Assembly: GCF_000768335.1 (NCBI RefSeq)
Contig: NZ_AVPT01000001.1
Coordinates: 186,001 to 250,000 of the forward strand
Direction: 5' to 3'
Length of the DNA: 64,000 bases
From: Lysobacter arseniciresistens ZS79
GTDB lineage: Bacteria > Pseudomonadota > Gammaproteobacteria > Xanthomonadales > Xanthomonadaceae
Position 1 is the stretch's first letter, and each line of letters starts with the position of its first letter. The notes beneath the pieces were generated by a model that searched no databases, had not been told where the DNA came from, and saw only the letters and a list, made by a program, of their open reading frames with translations. Of the stretch, positions 24,776 to 33,486 are shown piece after piece. The translations under genes and the position numbers were made by a program.

Positions 24776-25378
24776 ATGCAACGTCGCAATCCCGTCCGAA
24801 CCCCCGCCCTGCCGCTGCTCGCCGTGGTGCTCGCGCTGGCGCTGTCCGCCTGCGCGACCGGCCCGCGCGTGGCTACCGACGCCGACCCGACCGCGGATTT
24901 CTCCGCTTACCGCACCTATGCGTTCTACCAGCCGATCGCGATGGAGCAGTCGGGTTACACCAGCTACCTCTCGGACCGCATCAAGCAGTCGGTCCGGCGC
25001 GAGATGGACGCGCGCGGCTACCGCTTCGACGCAGAGGATCCGGACCTGCGGGTCAACTTCCAGGGCTACATCCGCGAGGAGCAGGACGTGTACAGCGTCC
25101 CGCGCAGCGACGTGCAGTACTTCTACAGCTACCGCGCGCGCACCTACTTCGCGGTACCGGTCTGGTACGACCAGACGCGCGTCAGCCGCTACACCGTCGG
25201 CACCCTGACCATCGACCTGGTCGATGCCGAGCGCAACCACCTGGTCTGGACCGGCGACGCGATCGGCCGGGTCACCCAGCGCACGCCCGAACAGCGCGCG
25301 ACCGCCGCCGACCAGGCGGTCGCCGCGATCTTCGCGCAGTACCCGTTCGTCGCCGGGTCCGGCGCCACGAGGCCGTGA
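24776..25378 (+). CDS. DUF4136 domain lipoprotein
   Basis: A 200-residue precursor. The lipobox LALSAC lies at residues 22-27. The mature domain follows the DUF4136 pattern: DFSAYRTYAFYQP, then IKQSVRREMDARGYRF, DLRVNFQGYI, and the late strand GTLTIDLVDAERNHLVWTGDAIGRV. The family is widespread in proteobacterial outer membranes and has no known function. ATG 24776 is preceded by GAGGAGAAC. Single gene, with a convergent zinc-finger gene downstream. Confidence 0.88.
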   Translation: MQRRNPVRTPALPLLAVVLALALSACATGPRVATDADPTADFSAYRTYAFYQPIAMEQSGYTSYLSDRIKQSVRREMDARGYRFDAEDPDLRVNFQGYIREEQDVYSVPRSDVQYFYSYRARTYFAVPVWYDQTRVSRYTVGTLTIDLVDAERNHLVWTGDAIGRVTQRTPEQRATAADQAVAAIFAQYPFVAGSGATRP

Positions 25379-25448
25379 CGCGCGGCGCAGGCGCGCAGGC
25401 CTCAGCCAGCGCCCGCCGCACCGATGGGCCGCACGACAAGGCGAAGAC

Positions 25449-25715
25449 TCAGCGCAGCTGGCTGTCCTTGCTGCCGCGGCGGTTGTAGCCGGACGCGGCC
25501 GCCTGCTCGCGGTCCTGCGCCTCCTGGCAGGCCACGCACATGCGGACGCCGGGCACGGCCTTGCGCCGCGCCTCGGGGATCGGCGCGTCGCACTCCTCGC
25601 AGTGGGTCAGGCCCGGGCCTTCGCGCAACTGGCTGCGCGCCCGCTTGATCGCGTCCTTCACGGTCGCGTCGATCTGGTCCTGTACGGCGCCGTCGCCGGC
25701 CCAGCCGGTGGCCAT
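25449..25715 (-). CDS. DksA/TraR-type zinc-finger protein (YbiI-like)
   Basis: An 88-residue protein with a single C4 zinc finger: CEEC (C39, C42) and CVAC (C60, C63), embedded in the DksA/TraR C-terminal pattern GLTHCEECDAPIPEARRKAV. The N-terminal helix is too short for the long coiled coil of DksA, so it belongs to the small YbiI-like branch. DksA relatives bind the RNA polymerase secondary channel; whether this short form does is unknown. GGAGA precedes the ATG. Confidence 0.88.
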   Translation of the reverse strand: MATGWAGDGAVQDQIDATVKDAIKRARSQLREGPGLTHCEECDAPIPEARRKAVPGVRMCVACQEAQDREQAAASGYNRRGSKDSQLR

Positions 25716-25825
25716 CGCATTTCTCCGGTTGACTGGATGAGCCCGTTCGCATCGCCAAGGATAGCGGCGGCCGCATGAACGGCCACGCCGTTATCCTTGT
25801 CGGCCCCAAACGACCGGCCCCGACC

Positions 25826-26425
25826 ATGCGCGAACAGCTGCCCCCGTGGATCCAGGAATGGCTGACCGTGGTCGTGCCACTGGGCCAGGTGGCGCTGATC
25901 CTGCTGGCCGCGTGGCTGCTGCGCGCGCTGACCCGGCGGATGTTCGACCGGCTGTGCCGGCGCCGCGGGCTGCCGCCGGAACTGTCGGTGGTGGGCCAGC
26001 GGGTGACGGGCTTCCTGATCTATACCGCGGCGATCCTGCTGGCACTGGGCCGGCTGGGCGTGTCCGGCACGGTGCTGTGGACGGCCTTCACCGGCTTCGC
26101 GGCGGTTGGCGCGGTGGCGTTCTTCGCAGCCTGGAGCGTGCTGTCCAACATCTTCTGCACGGTGCTGATCCTCACCACCCGCCCGTTCCGGCTGTACGAC
26201 CACATCGAGATCCTCGAAAACGGCGAGAAGCCCGGCCTCCGCGGCCGCGTGATCGACGTCAACCTGGTCTACACCACGTTGCAGGAGCAGCGCGGCGACG
26301 GCGAGGACACGGTACTGCGGGTGCCGAACAACCTGTTCTTCCAGCGCACGGTGCGGCGCTGGCGCGGCACGCCGATGCCGCTGCAGGCCGCCGCCGACGC
26401 GCGCGACGCCGAAACGGCGGGCTGA
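25826..26425 (+). CDS. Small MscS-family mechanosensitive channel
   Basis: A 199-residue inner-membrane protein. Three helices lie in residues 10-110; the third (FTGFAAVGAVAFFAAWSVLSNIFCTV) is the pore helix with Gly/Ala packing, followed by the MscS beta domain RPFRLYDHIEI and VIDVNLVYTTLQ, and VPNNLFFQRTVRR. It should open under membrane tension to release osmolytes. It is shorter than E. coli MscS (286 aa) because the C-terminal vestibule is reduced. ATG 25826 is chosen; the upstream in-frame codons precede no hydrophobic segment. Confidence 0.88.
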   Translation: MREQLPPWIQEWLTVVVPLGQVALILLAAWLLRALTRRMFDRLCRRRGLPPELSVVGQRVTGFLIYTAAILLALGRLGVSGTVLWTAFTGFAAVGAVAFFAAWSVLSNIFCTVLILTTRPFRLYDHIEILENGEKPGLRGRVIDVNLVYTTLQEQRGDGEDTVLRVPNNLFFQRTVRRWRGTPMPLQAAADARDAETAG

Positions 26426-26534
26426 GCCGGGGCACGGTCACGGTTCCGGCCGCCGGCCACGCCGGTTCAGCCCGGTGCCGCGAGCCGCGCGGTAGTCTTT
26501 GCAGCCCGTACTCCCTCACCTCCGGATTGTCCCG

Positions 26535-26852
26535 ATGACCCGATCCACCGCCCTGTTGTCCGCCACCGCCCTCGTCGCCCTCGCCCTGGCCGCCGGGCCG
26601 GCTTCCGCATCGAGCTTCGGCGGGACTTCGGCCGGCGCCTCCTCGGCCGGTTCGTCGGGGTCGTCGGGCAGCACCTCGGGCGACGACAAGGTGGTGCTGC
26701 AGGCGCGCGACGATGCCGCCAGCTTCGTCGCCAGCAACGGCCACATCCGCGGCGCGCAACTGGAAGCCGCCCTGCTGCGCCTGCGCGAACACCGTGCCGA
26801 CGCGCGCCAGGCCAGCGACATGGAACTGGCCCGGGCGATCCTCGCGTTCTGA
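26535..26852 (+). CDS. DUF2388 family exported protein
   Basis: A 105-residue precursor. The signal peptide ends near GPASA; a Ser/Gly/Thr-rich stretch (FGGTSAGASSAGSSG) is followed by the DUF2388 core DDKVVLQARDDAASFVAS, GHIRGAQLEAALLRLRE and ASDMELARAILAF. The family is known mainly from Pseudomonas and Xanthomonadales as a small periplasmic protein without assigned function. It lies 11 bp upstream of a DUF4105 gene, a pairing also seen in pseudomonads (family knowledge), suggesting joint action. Confidence 0.85.
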   Translation: MTRSTALLSATALVALALAAGPASASSFGGTSAGASSAGSSGSSGSTSGDDKVVLQARDDAASFVASNGHIRGAQLEAALLRLREHRADARQASDMELARAILAF

Positions 26853-26863
26853 TCCGTTCCACG

Positions 26864-28717
26864 ATGCGCTGGCGCTGCACGCTGGCGGCGCTGGCGCTCG
26901 CCCTTGCCGGACACGCACACGCCGCGACCGGCGACGCGGACACCGGTCCGCTGGTGATCGCCCCCGGCCTCGCGCCCGACGAGGCCGCCGCCACCCGCGA
27001 GCTGCTCGACAACGTCCTCGGTCGCCTCCCCGCCCGCTGGCGCGGGTCGCTCGGTCTCATCGAAGTCCAGTGGCGCGAAGACCTCCCGGAACACATCGAC
27101 GGCCGCGCGCTCGCATCGCGCCTGTTGCTGGACCGCGCGCTGCTCGATGACTGGATGCAGCGTCCCGCGTCGGCCGACATCGACCACCCGGCCACGCGCG
27201 CGGCACTCGCCGCGGTGATCCACGAACTCGCCCACTTCCACGACCGCAGCCCAACCGGCGGTCTCTCGCGCGACCCGCGGCTGCTCGACCTCGCCGGCTG
27301 GCAGATCAGTCCGATGCGGCTGGGCCTGCGCCACCCACGCAACGCCTTCACCGACCGCAGCCCCGACCGCTACGAGCTGGAAAGCCCGGCCGAGTTCGTC
27401 GCGGTCAACCTCGAGCACTTCCTGCTCGACCCGCAGTACGGATGCCGGCGCCCCGCGCTGCACCGCCACTTTGCCGCCCATTTCGAGGGTGGACCGATGC
27501 CGGGACCGTGCGCGCCCGACGTGGTGTTCCTACGGCCCGGCACCGATGCCGACACCCCGGTGCGGCAACTCGACCCCACGCGCGTCTACCAAGTCGACTA
27601 CCTGCTGGCCGAGGGCAACGACCGCTTCATGAGCCGCTGGGGCCACAGCATGCTGCGGCTGGTGGTGTGCGCGCCGGGCCGGCCGCCGGGCCCGGAGTGC
27701 CGGCTCGACCTCGACCACCACCTGGTGCTGTCGTTCCGCGCCTTCGTCGACGACATGCAGATCTCCAGCTGGCGCGGCCTGACCGGCTCCTACCCGTCGC
27801 GGCTGTTCGTGCTGCCGCTGGCGCAGGTGGTCGAGGAGTACACCCGAGTGGAGCTGCGCGGGCTGCAGTCGATCCCGCTGCGACTGGGGCCGGCCGAGAT
27901 CACCGGGCTGGTCGAGCGCGCGGCGCAACTCCACTGGAGCTACGACGGCCGCTACTACTTCGTCAGCAACAACTGCGCGGTCGAGACCTTCAAATTGCTG
28001 CACGATGGCGTCCCGCGGCTGACGGGGGAACCGCTGGCCAGCATCACGCCGACCGGTCTGCGCCGGCGGCTGGTCGAACAGGGAATCGCCGATGCGGGCG
28101 TGCTCGACGATCGCGACGAGGCGCGGCGCCTCGGGTACTACTTCGAGGCCGCCGACACGCGGTACCAGGCGATGTTCGACATCGCGCGCGAGTCGCTTGG
28201 GCTGCCGCAGGCACGGGTGACGGACTGGCTCGACCTCCCGGCGGCGCAGCGCACGCCGTGGCTGGCGCGCAGCGACCTGCGCAGCGGCGCGGCCCTGCTG
28301 CTGCTCGAGAATGCCGCCCTGCGCCGCCGGAACCTGCTGGCGCGCGACGAGCTCAAGCGACGCTTCCTCGGCGACGACGGTGCCCCGCGGGCGCGCCAGT
28401 CACTCGACGAGGTGTTGCAGTTGGAAGGCCTGCTCGGACGGCCGGCTGCGATCCTGCAGCAGTCGGGCGTGGAGACCGGCTACGGCCTGCCGCAGGCCAC
28501 CGAGCGCGATGCGCTGGAACGCGACGGTGCGCAACTCGCGGCGACCTGGCGCGCGCAGAGCGAAGACCTGCGCCGCGCGGGCCGCGCCCTGCTGCCAGCG
28601 GAAATACGTGCGGACATCGAGGCCACCGAGGCCAACATCGCCCTGCTCGGCGACCGGTTGCGGGAACTGCATCGGGACGAGGGCGGGCTGCGGCTGGATT
28701 CGCCCGGCGCGCACTGA
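26864..28717 (+). CDS. DUF4105 / Lnb-type periplasmic domain protein with HELAH motif
   Basis: A 617-residue precursor with a signal peptide (ALAGHAHA, cleavage near residue 21). The N-terminal third holds a zinc-peptidase-like HELAH motif at residues 120-124 (VIHELAHFHDRS) and a downstream ELESPAEFVAVNLEHFL with possible third ligand. The middle part is the Lnb/DUF4105 domain: RFMSRWGHSMLRLVVC (conserved H) and YYFVSNNCAVETFKLL (conserved Cys), the His-Cys pair of this thiol-acyltransferase/peptidase-like fold. The C-terminal third is helical. Function unknown; envelope lipid or peptide processing is plausible. Operon with the DUF2388 gene. Confidence 0.85.
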   Translation: MRWRCTLAALALALAGHAHAATGDADTGPLVIAPGLAPDEAAATRELLDNVLGRLPARWRGSLGLIEVQWREDLPEHIDGRALASRLLLDRALLDDWMQRPASADIDHPATRAALAAVIHELAHFHDRSPTGGLSRDPRLLDLAGWQISPMRLGLRHPRNAFTDRSPDRYELESPAEFVAVNLEHFLLDPQYGCRRPALHRHFAAHFEGGPMPGPCAPDVVFLRPGTDADTPVRQLDPTRVYQVDYLLAEGNDRFMSRWGHSMLRLVVCAPGRPPGPECRLDLDHHLVLSFRAFVDDMQISSWRGLTGSYPSRLFVLPLAQVVEEYTRVELRGLQSIPLRLGPAEITGLVERAAQLHWSYDGRYYFVSNNCAVETFKLLHDGVPRLTGEPLASITPTGLRRRLVEQGIADAGVLDDRDEARRLGYYFEAADTRYQAMFDIARESLGLPQARVTDWLDLPAAQRTPWLARSDLRSGAALLLLENAALRRRNLLARDELKRRFLGDDGAPRARQSLDEVLQLEGLLGRPAAILQQSGVETGYGLPQATERDALERDGAQLAATWRAQSEDLRRAGRALLPAEIRADIEATEANIALLGDRLRELHRDEGGLRLDSPGAH

Positions 28718-28748
28718 GCGCGGCGCCGCAGCACCCGTCCCGCGTGGG

Positions 28749-28901
28749 TCACTCCGCCTGCGGCGACTCGTCGCGCTCGGGCGTCGCGCCCTGGTTCGCG
28801 GCTGCCTTGGCCGCCTGCTTCTTCGCCTGCTTCTCGTCCTGCTTTTTCTTCTTGGCGAGTTCGCGCTGGCGCTTCTCGAACGAGTAATTGGGTTTTGCCA
28901 T
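28749..28901 (-). CDS. Small Lys-rich protein (50 aa)
   Basis: A 50-residue frame beginning MAKPNYSFEKRQRELAKKKK and ending RDESPQAE. The first 35 residues are Lys/Arg/Ala-rich and probably one helix; the tail is acidic. Small proteins with the MAKPNYSFEKRQRE start are common in proteobacteria as conserved hypotheticals (from memory of the family). A nucleic-acid-binding role is possible but unproven. It lies between the DUF4105 gene and the GAF-GGDEF gene. Confidence 0.75.
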   Translation of the reverse strand: MAKPNYSFEKRQRELAKKKKQDEKQAKKQAAKAAANQGATPERDESPQAE

Positions 28902-28934
28902 GGGCTGTTCCGCTCCAAACGTGGGAGCCCCAGT

Positions 28935-30113
28935 CTAGCCCCCCATGCCCCCACCCGCTTCCCGCCGCTCGATCGCCACCGGTGCGGACGGGGTGGAAGC
29001 CCCGGCGCTGCGGCTTCGCGCACGCTTGTTGCGATACATCGCGGTATCGGCCACCGCCAGCAGCGCGGTCGCGCTGGAGCGGCCGTCGTACAGCACCCAG
29101 CCGACGCTCGCGCGGATGCGCAGCGGCACACCATCGACCAGCCGCGGTTCCTCCAGCGACGACACCAGTCCCTTGGCGATCACCGGCAGGTCCCTCCGAC
29201 CATCGCGCAGCGAATCCAGCAGCACCACGAACTCGTCGCCGCCCAGCCGCGCGATCACGTCACCGGCGCGCAGGCGCGAGCGCAGCACCGCGGCGGTCTC
29301 GCGCAGGACCGCGTCGCCCAGCGCGTGGCCGTGGGTGTCGTTGACCTCCTTGAACCCGTCGAGGTCGAGGAACAGCACCGCGAACCGGCCGGCTTCGTCG
29401 CCGCGCCGGCACGCCGCGTCCAGCCGCTCCATGAAGCGCGCGCGGTTGGGCAGCCCGGTCAGCCCGTCGTAGTACGCCGCGTCCTGGTACTCGCGGGCAC
29501 GGGCGCGGGTGCTTTCGAGCGCCGATTCCAGCCGCGCCAGCAGGCGTGCGTTGTCGTCCAGCGCGATCTGCCGGCCGAGCGCCCCGCCCAGCGCATTGCC
29601 GATCAGCGCGACCGCCTGGGTGTCGATGTCGTCGAACGCGCAGGCGACGCTTGAACACACCTCCAGCACGCCCAGCACCTGGTCGCCGAAGCGCAGCGGC
29701 GTGGCGATCAGCGAGGCCAGCGTGTGGTCGGCGCGAGCATCGCCTTCGATGCGTGCGTCCGACATCGCCGCTTCGCTGTGCAACACCTGGTGCGAGGCCA
29801 GGCATGCGCGGGCCAGCGTCTGGCCGTTGTCGAACGCGGCGCGCCCGACCCGCCGCATCTGCCCGCGTGCCGACGCCACGCGCAGTGCGCCGTCGTCGCC
29901 GGCCATCAGCACGGCGGCGCCGGTGGCGCGGGTGAGCTCCATCGCGGTGGCGGTCGCCACGCCGAGGAAGGCGCGAGTGTCGCCGGGATGCTCGGCCACG
30001 CGCACCAGCGCATCGACCACGCTGCGCAGCCTCAGGTATTCACTCCGGCCATGCGCCGCGCTCGTCCACTGAAGCATCCGCGGCTGCGCCTGCCGGCCAC
30101 TGCCTGGAACCAT
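28935..30113 (-). CDS. GAF-GGDEF diguanylate cyclase
   Basis: About 392 residues, soluble. Residues 30-190 form a GAF sensor domain (RAFLGVATATAMELTRATGA, LIATPLRFGDQVLGVLEV). A short coiled linker (RLESALESTRARAREYQ) leads to the GGDEF domain, DGLTGLPNRARFMERLD, with active site GGDEF and the I-site RAGD five residues before it, so it should make c-di-GMP and be product-inhibited. Start is uncertain: ATG 30113 (weak GGGCGGG site) or ATG 30077; the frame is open further up. The GAF ligand is unknown. With the membrane cyclase at 23435 and the HDOD protein at 32278, this stretch has several signalling genes. Confidence 0.88.
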   Translation of the reverse strand: MVPGSGRQAQPRMLQWTSAAHGRSEYLRLRSVVDALVRVAEHPGDTRAFLGVATATAMELTRATGAAVLMAGDDGALRVASARGQMRRVGRAAFDNGQTLARACLASHQVLHSEAAMSDARIEGDARADHTLASLIATPLRFGDQVLGVLEVCSSVACAFDDIDTQAVALIGNALGGALGRQIALDDNARLLARLESALESTRARAREYQDAAYYDGLTGLPNRARFMERLDAACRRGDEAGRFAVLFLDLDGFKEVNDTHGHALGDAVLRETAAVLRSRLRAGDVIARLGGDEFVVLLDSLRDGRRDLPVIAKGLVSSLEEPRLVDGVPLRIRASVGWVLYDGRSSATALLAVADTAMYRNKRARSRSAGASTPSAPVAIERREAGGGMGG

Positions 30114-30235
30114 CCACCCGCCCTGCACGTTGCGAAGACCCTGATCCTCCGCGTCGCGCGGTAAAGCGCCGGTGATTTGGCCGGACGCAAAGCGTGACCG
30201 CCGCCACGACTCCGACAATCCGTCCGTCCCCGGTA

Positions 30236-30472
30236 TCAGCCGCTGCAACCGCCGCAGCAGATCGACGGCAACTGGTGGACGTCGCCCGGCGCCAGCGTCA
30301 TGCCGGTGGCCGTCAGCAGCCGCTCCAGCTCGCCCGCGTCGAGCGCCGCGGCCACGCGCAGCACGCCGTCGGCATCGATGTCGACCACCGCGGCGGGGTC
30401 GATGTCGAGGATCGCGTCCTCGATCGCGGGCAGCCGGGTGCCCGCATCCTTCGCGGTGACATGGAACTCCAT
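30236..30472 (-). CDS. Small HMA-like protein with Cys-rich tail
   Basis: A 78-residue protein. The spacing of AIEDAILDIDPAAVVDIDADGV and the helix GELERLLTATGMTL resembles a ferredoxin-like heavy-metal-associated domain, but the N-terminal CxxC of HMA proteins is absent (AKDAGTRLP instead). Cysteines are at 72, 73 and 76 in the C-terminal ICCGGCSG. A metal-binding role is therefore shifted to the tail (inference). No named family recognised. Divergent from the pseudouridine synthase gene. Confidence 0.65.
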   Translation of the reverse strand: MEFHVTAKDAGTRLPAIEDAILDIDPAAVVDIDADGVLRVAAALDAGELERLLTATGMTLAPGDVHQLPSICCGGCSG

Positions 30473-30619
30473 GATCGCCTCCTCGGGCGGAGTAACAGAC
30501 CGCCTGCCGCAAGCATGGCCGGCGACCGCGGTACGCGCCCTGACCCCGGTCAAGTACGCCGCACCCGGCCGCCAGCGCGTCGGCGCCCTACACTGTCCAG
30601 CCGCACCGACAGCCGCGCC

Positions 30620-31339
30620 ATGTCCGATCCAGAAGCCCCCGTCCGCCTCGACCGGCACGTCGCCGACCTGCTGCGCTGCTCGCGCGGCGAGGCTCGCCAG
30701 TACATCGCGGGCGGGTGGGTGCGGGTCGACGGCCGGGTGGTCGAGGATCCCCAGGCGCCGGTCACTGGCCAGGCCGTCGAGCTTGATCCCGACGCCCGCC
30801 TGGACCCGGTCGAGCCCGCGACGATGCTGCTGCACAAACCCGCCGGCATCGCCACCGCTGCGACCCCGGCGCTGGTCGGGCCGGGCACGCGTACCGGGGG
30901 CGATGCCTCCGGCATCCGCACCCTGCAACGCCACTTCCTGCACCTCGCGCCACTGATGCCGCTGGACGACGAAGCCAGCGGGCTGCTGGTGCTGACCCAG
31001 GACGGCCGCGTGCGGCGCCGGCTGACCGAGGACTACGCGTCGATCGAGCAGGAGTTCATCGTCGAGGTCGACGGCGACCTGCCGCCGTGGGGCATCCCGC
31101 GGCTCGCCCACGGGCTCTCGTTCGAGGGCCGGCGGCTGCCGCCGTGCAAGGTCAGCTGGCAGAACGAAGTCCGCCTGCGCTTCGCGATCAAGGACGTGCG
31201 GCCCGGCCAGCTGCGCCACATGTGCACCGAGGTCGGGCTGGGCGTGGTGGCGATCCGGCGCATCCGCATCGGCCGCGTCGCCATGGGCAGGATGCCGGTC
31301 GGCGAGTGGCGCCACCTGCCGGTGGGCGAGCGCTTCTAG
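30620..31339 (+). CDS. RluF/RsuA-type 23S rRNA pseudouridine synthase
   Basis: A 239-residue protein. An N-terminal S4 RNA-binding domain (VRLDRHVADLLRCSRGEARQYI, then GWVRVDGRVV) precedes the catalytic domain, where PLDDEASGLLVLTQDG holds the catalytic aspartate of the RsuA/RluB/RluF class and HKPAGIAT is the usual KP motif. RLRFAIKDVRPGQLRHMC and MGRMPVGEWRHL form the C-terminal conserved end. It converts uridine to pseudouridine in rRNA or tRNA; closest family resemblance is RluF. Start ATG 30620 gives the S4 domain at the N-terminus. Confidence 0.88.
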   Translation: MSDPEAPVRLDRHVADLLRCSRGEARQYIAGGWVRVDGRVVEDPQAPVTGQAVELDPDARLDPVEPATMLLHKPAGIATAATPALVGPGTRTGGDASGIRTLQRHFLHLAPLMPLDDEASGLLVLTQDGRVRRRLTEDYASIEQEFIVEVDGDLPPWGIPRLAHGLSFEGRRLPPCKVSWQNEVRLRFAIKDVRPGQLRHMCTEVGLGVVAIRRIRIGRVAMGRMPVGEWRHLPVGERF

Positions 31340-31345
31340 CCGCGC

Positions 31346-32203
31346 TCAGTCCTCTTCGGCCGCGGCCTCCCGGCCCTGCTGGCGGATGATGGCTTCCTCG
31401 CGGGCCTCGTTGATCGCGTCGCGCACGCTGTCGAGATCGACCCGGCGGGTGTCGTGCACGAACCGGCCGGTCAAGGCGCTGTCGGGCCGCAGCTCGCCGG
31501 CCTCGTACAGCGCCCACATCTCTTCGCCGTACCAGGTGTCGAACAGCTCCGGCGCCGACCGGCCCAGGTAGGCGGTGAGGTTGTTGACGTCGCGCAGCAG
31601 CATGGTGCGTGCGGCGTTGTTGCCGGCCGCGCTCACCACCTGCGGAAAGTCGATGACCACCGGGCCATCCGGGCCGACCAGTACGTTGTAGGGCGACAGG
31701 TCGCCGTGGATCAGGCCGCTGCACAGCATCCGCACCACCTGGCGGACCAGCACCGCGTGGAAGTCGCGGGCCTGCGCGGCCCCGAGCTCCACCTCGCCCA
31801 GCCGCGGCGCGGCGAAGCCCTCGGCGTCGGTCACCAGCTCCATCACCAGCACGCCGTTGAAGTAACCGTGCGGCTCGGGCACGCGCACGCCGGCGTCGCG
31901 CAGCTGGTACAGCGCGTCGACCTCGGCGTTCTTCCAGGCGGCCTCCTGCTGTCTGCGGCCGTATTTGGTCGCCTTGCCGATCGCGCGGGCCTCACGGCTG
32001 CCACGCACCTTCCGGCCCTCCTGGTACTGCACGCGCTGCTGGAAGCTCCGCTGCGCCATGTCCTTGTAGACCTTGGCGCAGCGGACTTCGCCGCCGCTGC
32101 GGACGACGTAGACAGCCGCCTCCTTGCCGCTCTTGAGCGGACGCAGCACTTCGTCGATCACGCCGTCGTCGATCAGCGCCTGCAGGCCGTTGGGGGTCTT
32201 CAT
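31346..32203 (-). CDS. RIO-type serine/threonine protein kinase
   Basis: A 285-residue kinase of the RIO1/PA4780 group. The ATP-binding loop KSGKEAAVYVV sits near residue 24, the catalytic loop reads LIHGDLSPYNVLV and the metal-binding motif VIDFPQVV, all typical of RIO kinases, which lack classical activation loops. The insert KVRGSREARAIGKATKYGRRQ is the RIO flexible loop. In archaea and eukaryotes RIO kinases act in ribosome maturation; bacterial substrates are unknown. Start ATG 32203 matches the family N-terminus. The HDOD gene lies 75 bp upstream on the same strand. Confidence 0.9.
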   Translation of the reverse strand: MKTPNGLQALIDDGVIDEVLRPLKSGKEAAVYVVRSGGEVRCAKVYKDMAQRSFQQRVQYQEGRKVRGSREARAIGKATKYGRRQQEAAWKNAEVDALYQLRDAGVRVPEPHGYFNGVLVMELVTDAEGFAAPRLGEVELGAAQARDFHAVLVRQVVRMLCSGLIHGDLSPYNVLVGPDGPVVIDFPQVVSAAGNNAARTMLLRDVNNLTAYLGRSAPELFDTWYGEEMWALYEAGELRPDSALTGRFVHDTRRVDLDSVRDAINEAREEAIIRQQGREAAAEED

Positions 32204-32277
32204 GCGGTCCTTTTGCGATGCCGACGGCAGGTCGCCGCCGGTCCACGCGTATCTTCGCAGGCCCGCCGCCAGGCCGG

Positions 32278-33381
32278 TCAGTCCACGCCGTGGCGCAGTC
32301 GCTCCCAGATCGCGGCGGTCGAGCCGCTGCGGGGCTCCACCGTCGCCAGCGCCGGCAATGCCGCGGCGGCATCCAGCCGGGCCTGCCGCGACAGCAGCGC
32401 GAGCCCCCCGGCCAGCCGCCCGAAACGCAGCGAGCGCCCGAGCGGGCTGATCTCCGCCGCGGGGCCGGCGGTCTGCTCGGTCAACGCCCGGGTGATCCGG
32501 TCCGACAGCTCCCACTTGCGCGACAGCCGCGCGGCGGTCGGTGCCGCCCATTCGTCCAGCAGCGTCGCGGCGACCGACGCGTTCGGGATCACGCCGCGCC
32601 GGCGGGCGTACTGGTCGCGCACCACCCGGGTCACGACGGTCGCCCCCAGGCCGTGCAGCAGGCCGAGCAGTTGGGCCGCGAACGCATCGTCGCGCTCGAC
32701 CAGCTTGGCGTGGTCGGCGGCCGCGGCGGCGGACAGCAGCGTGTACTCCCAGGTCACCGGCGCGAAGCGGCCGAACACGCCGCCGCCGGCGCCCATCACC
32801 GGCTGCACCAGCACCGCGGCGATGATCTGGCGGATGCCGTCGGTACCGACCAGCGCGACCGCGCGTTCGATGCTCTCCACCGGCTTGGCCTGCACGCGAT
32901 AGAGCGCGCTGTTGGCGATCCGCAGCAGGTTGCCGGCCAACGCCGGGTCGCGCGCGATGATCGCCGCGATCGCCTTGCCCGACGCCTCCGGGTCGTTGAC
33001 CTTGCGCATCAGCTGCGGCAGCAGGTTGGGCCGGCGCGGGGTGTAGTGCGGCTGGGTTTCGATCTTCTCCAGCACCTCCACCGTGGCGGCCGCCACCTCG
33101 GCGTGGCCGGCCTTCGACACCGGCGCCTTGCCGCCCAGCGCGATCGCGTGGAACCGCAGCAGCAGCTCACCGGCCAGCGCGGCCGGGTCGGCGGCGTCGA
33201 CCGGCTGCACCGGGCCCGGGGACTCCTCGGCCGGCGGGGCCGCGTCGTCGTAGGTCACTTCGGGCGCGACCAGCGACCGCGAGGCGTTCGCCGCAACCGG
33301 CGCCCGCGCACGCCACCACCACGCCATCGCCCCCGCGACCGCCAGCAGCAGCACTGCAGCGGCGATTCCGATCCCGGTCAT
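32278..33381 (-). CDS. Membrane-anchored HDOD domain protein
   Basis: A 367-residue protein. One N-terminal membrane helix (IGIAAAVLLLAVAGAMAWWW) is followed by a linker to about residue 95 and an HDOD domain: LLPQLMRKVNDPEASGKAIA, IIARDPALAGNLLRIANSALY, SIERAVALVGTDGIRQII. HDOD domains resemble HD phosphohydrolases without the catalytic metal site and act as signalling adaptors, often in c-di-GMP or chemotaxis pathways. AAGGGGACGGA precedes the ATG. Partner unknown. Confidence 0.88.
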   Translation of the reverse strand: MTGIGIAAAVLLLAVAGAMAWWWRARAPVAANASRSLVAPEVTYDDAAPPAEESPGPVQPVDAADPAALAGELLLRFHAIALGGKAPVSKAGHAEVAAATVEVLEKIETQPHYTPRRPNLLPQLMRKVNDPEASGKAIAAIIARDPALAGNLLRIANSALYRVQAKPVESIERAVALVGTDGIRQIIAAVLVQPVMGAGGGVFGRFAPVTWEYTLLSAAAAADHAKLVERDDAFAAQLLGLLHGLGATVVTRVVRDQYARRRGVIPNASVAATLLDEWAAPTAARLSRKWELSDRITRALTEQTAGPAAEISPLGRSLRFGRLAGGLALLSRQARLDAAAALPALATVEPRSGSTAAIWERLRHGVD

Positions 33382-33486
33382 TCCGTCCCCTTTCGTCCCT
33401 TTCCCGGCGCTTCACGCGCGTGGGCACGCCCCGGTAACGGCCGGCGCGCTAGAACCTGAAGCCTCCCCCCGACCACAGGACCCGCC

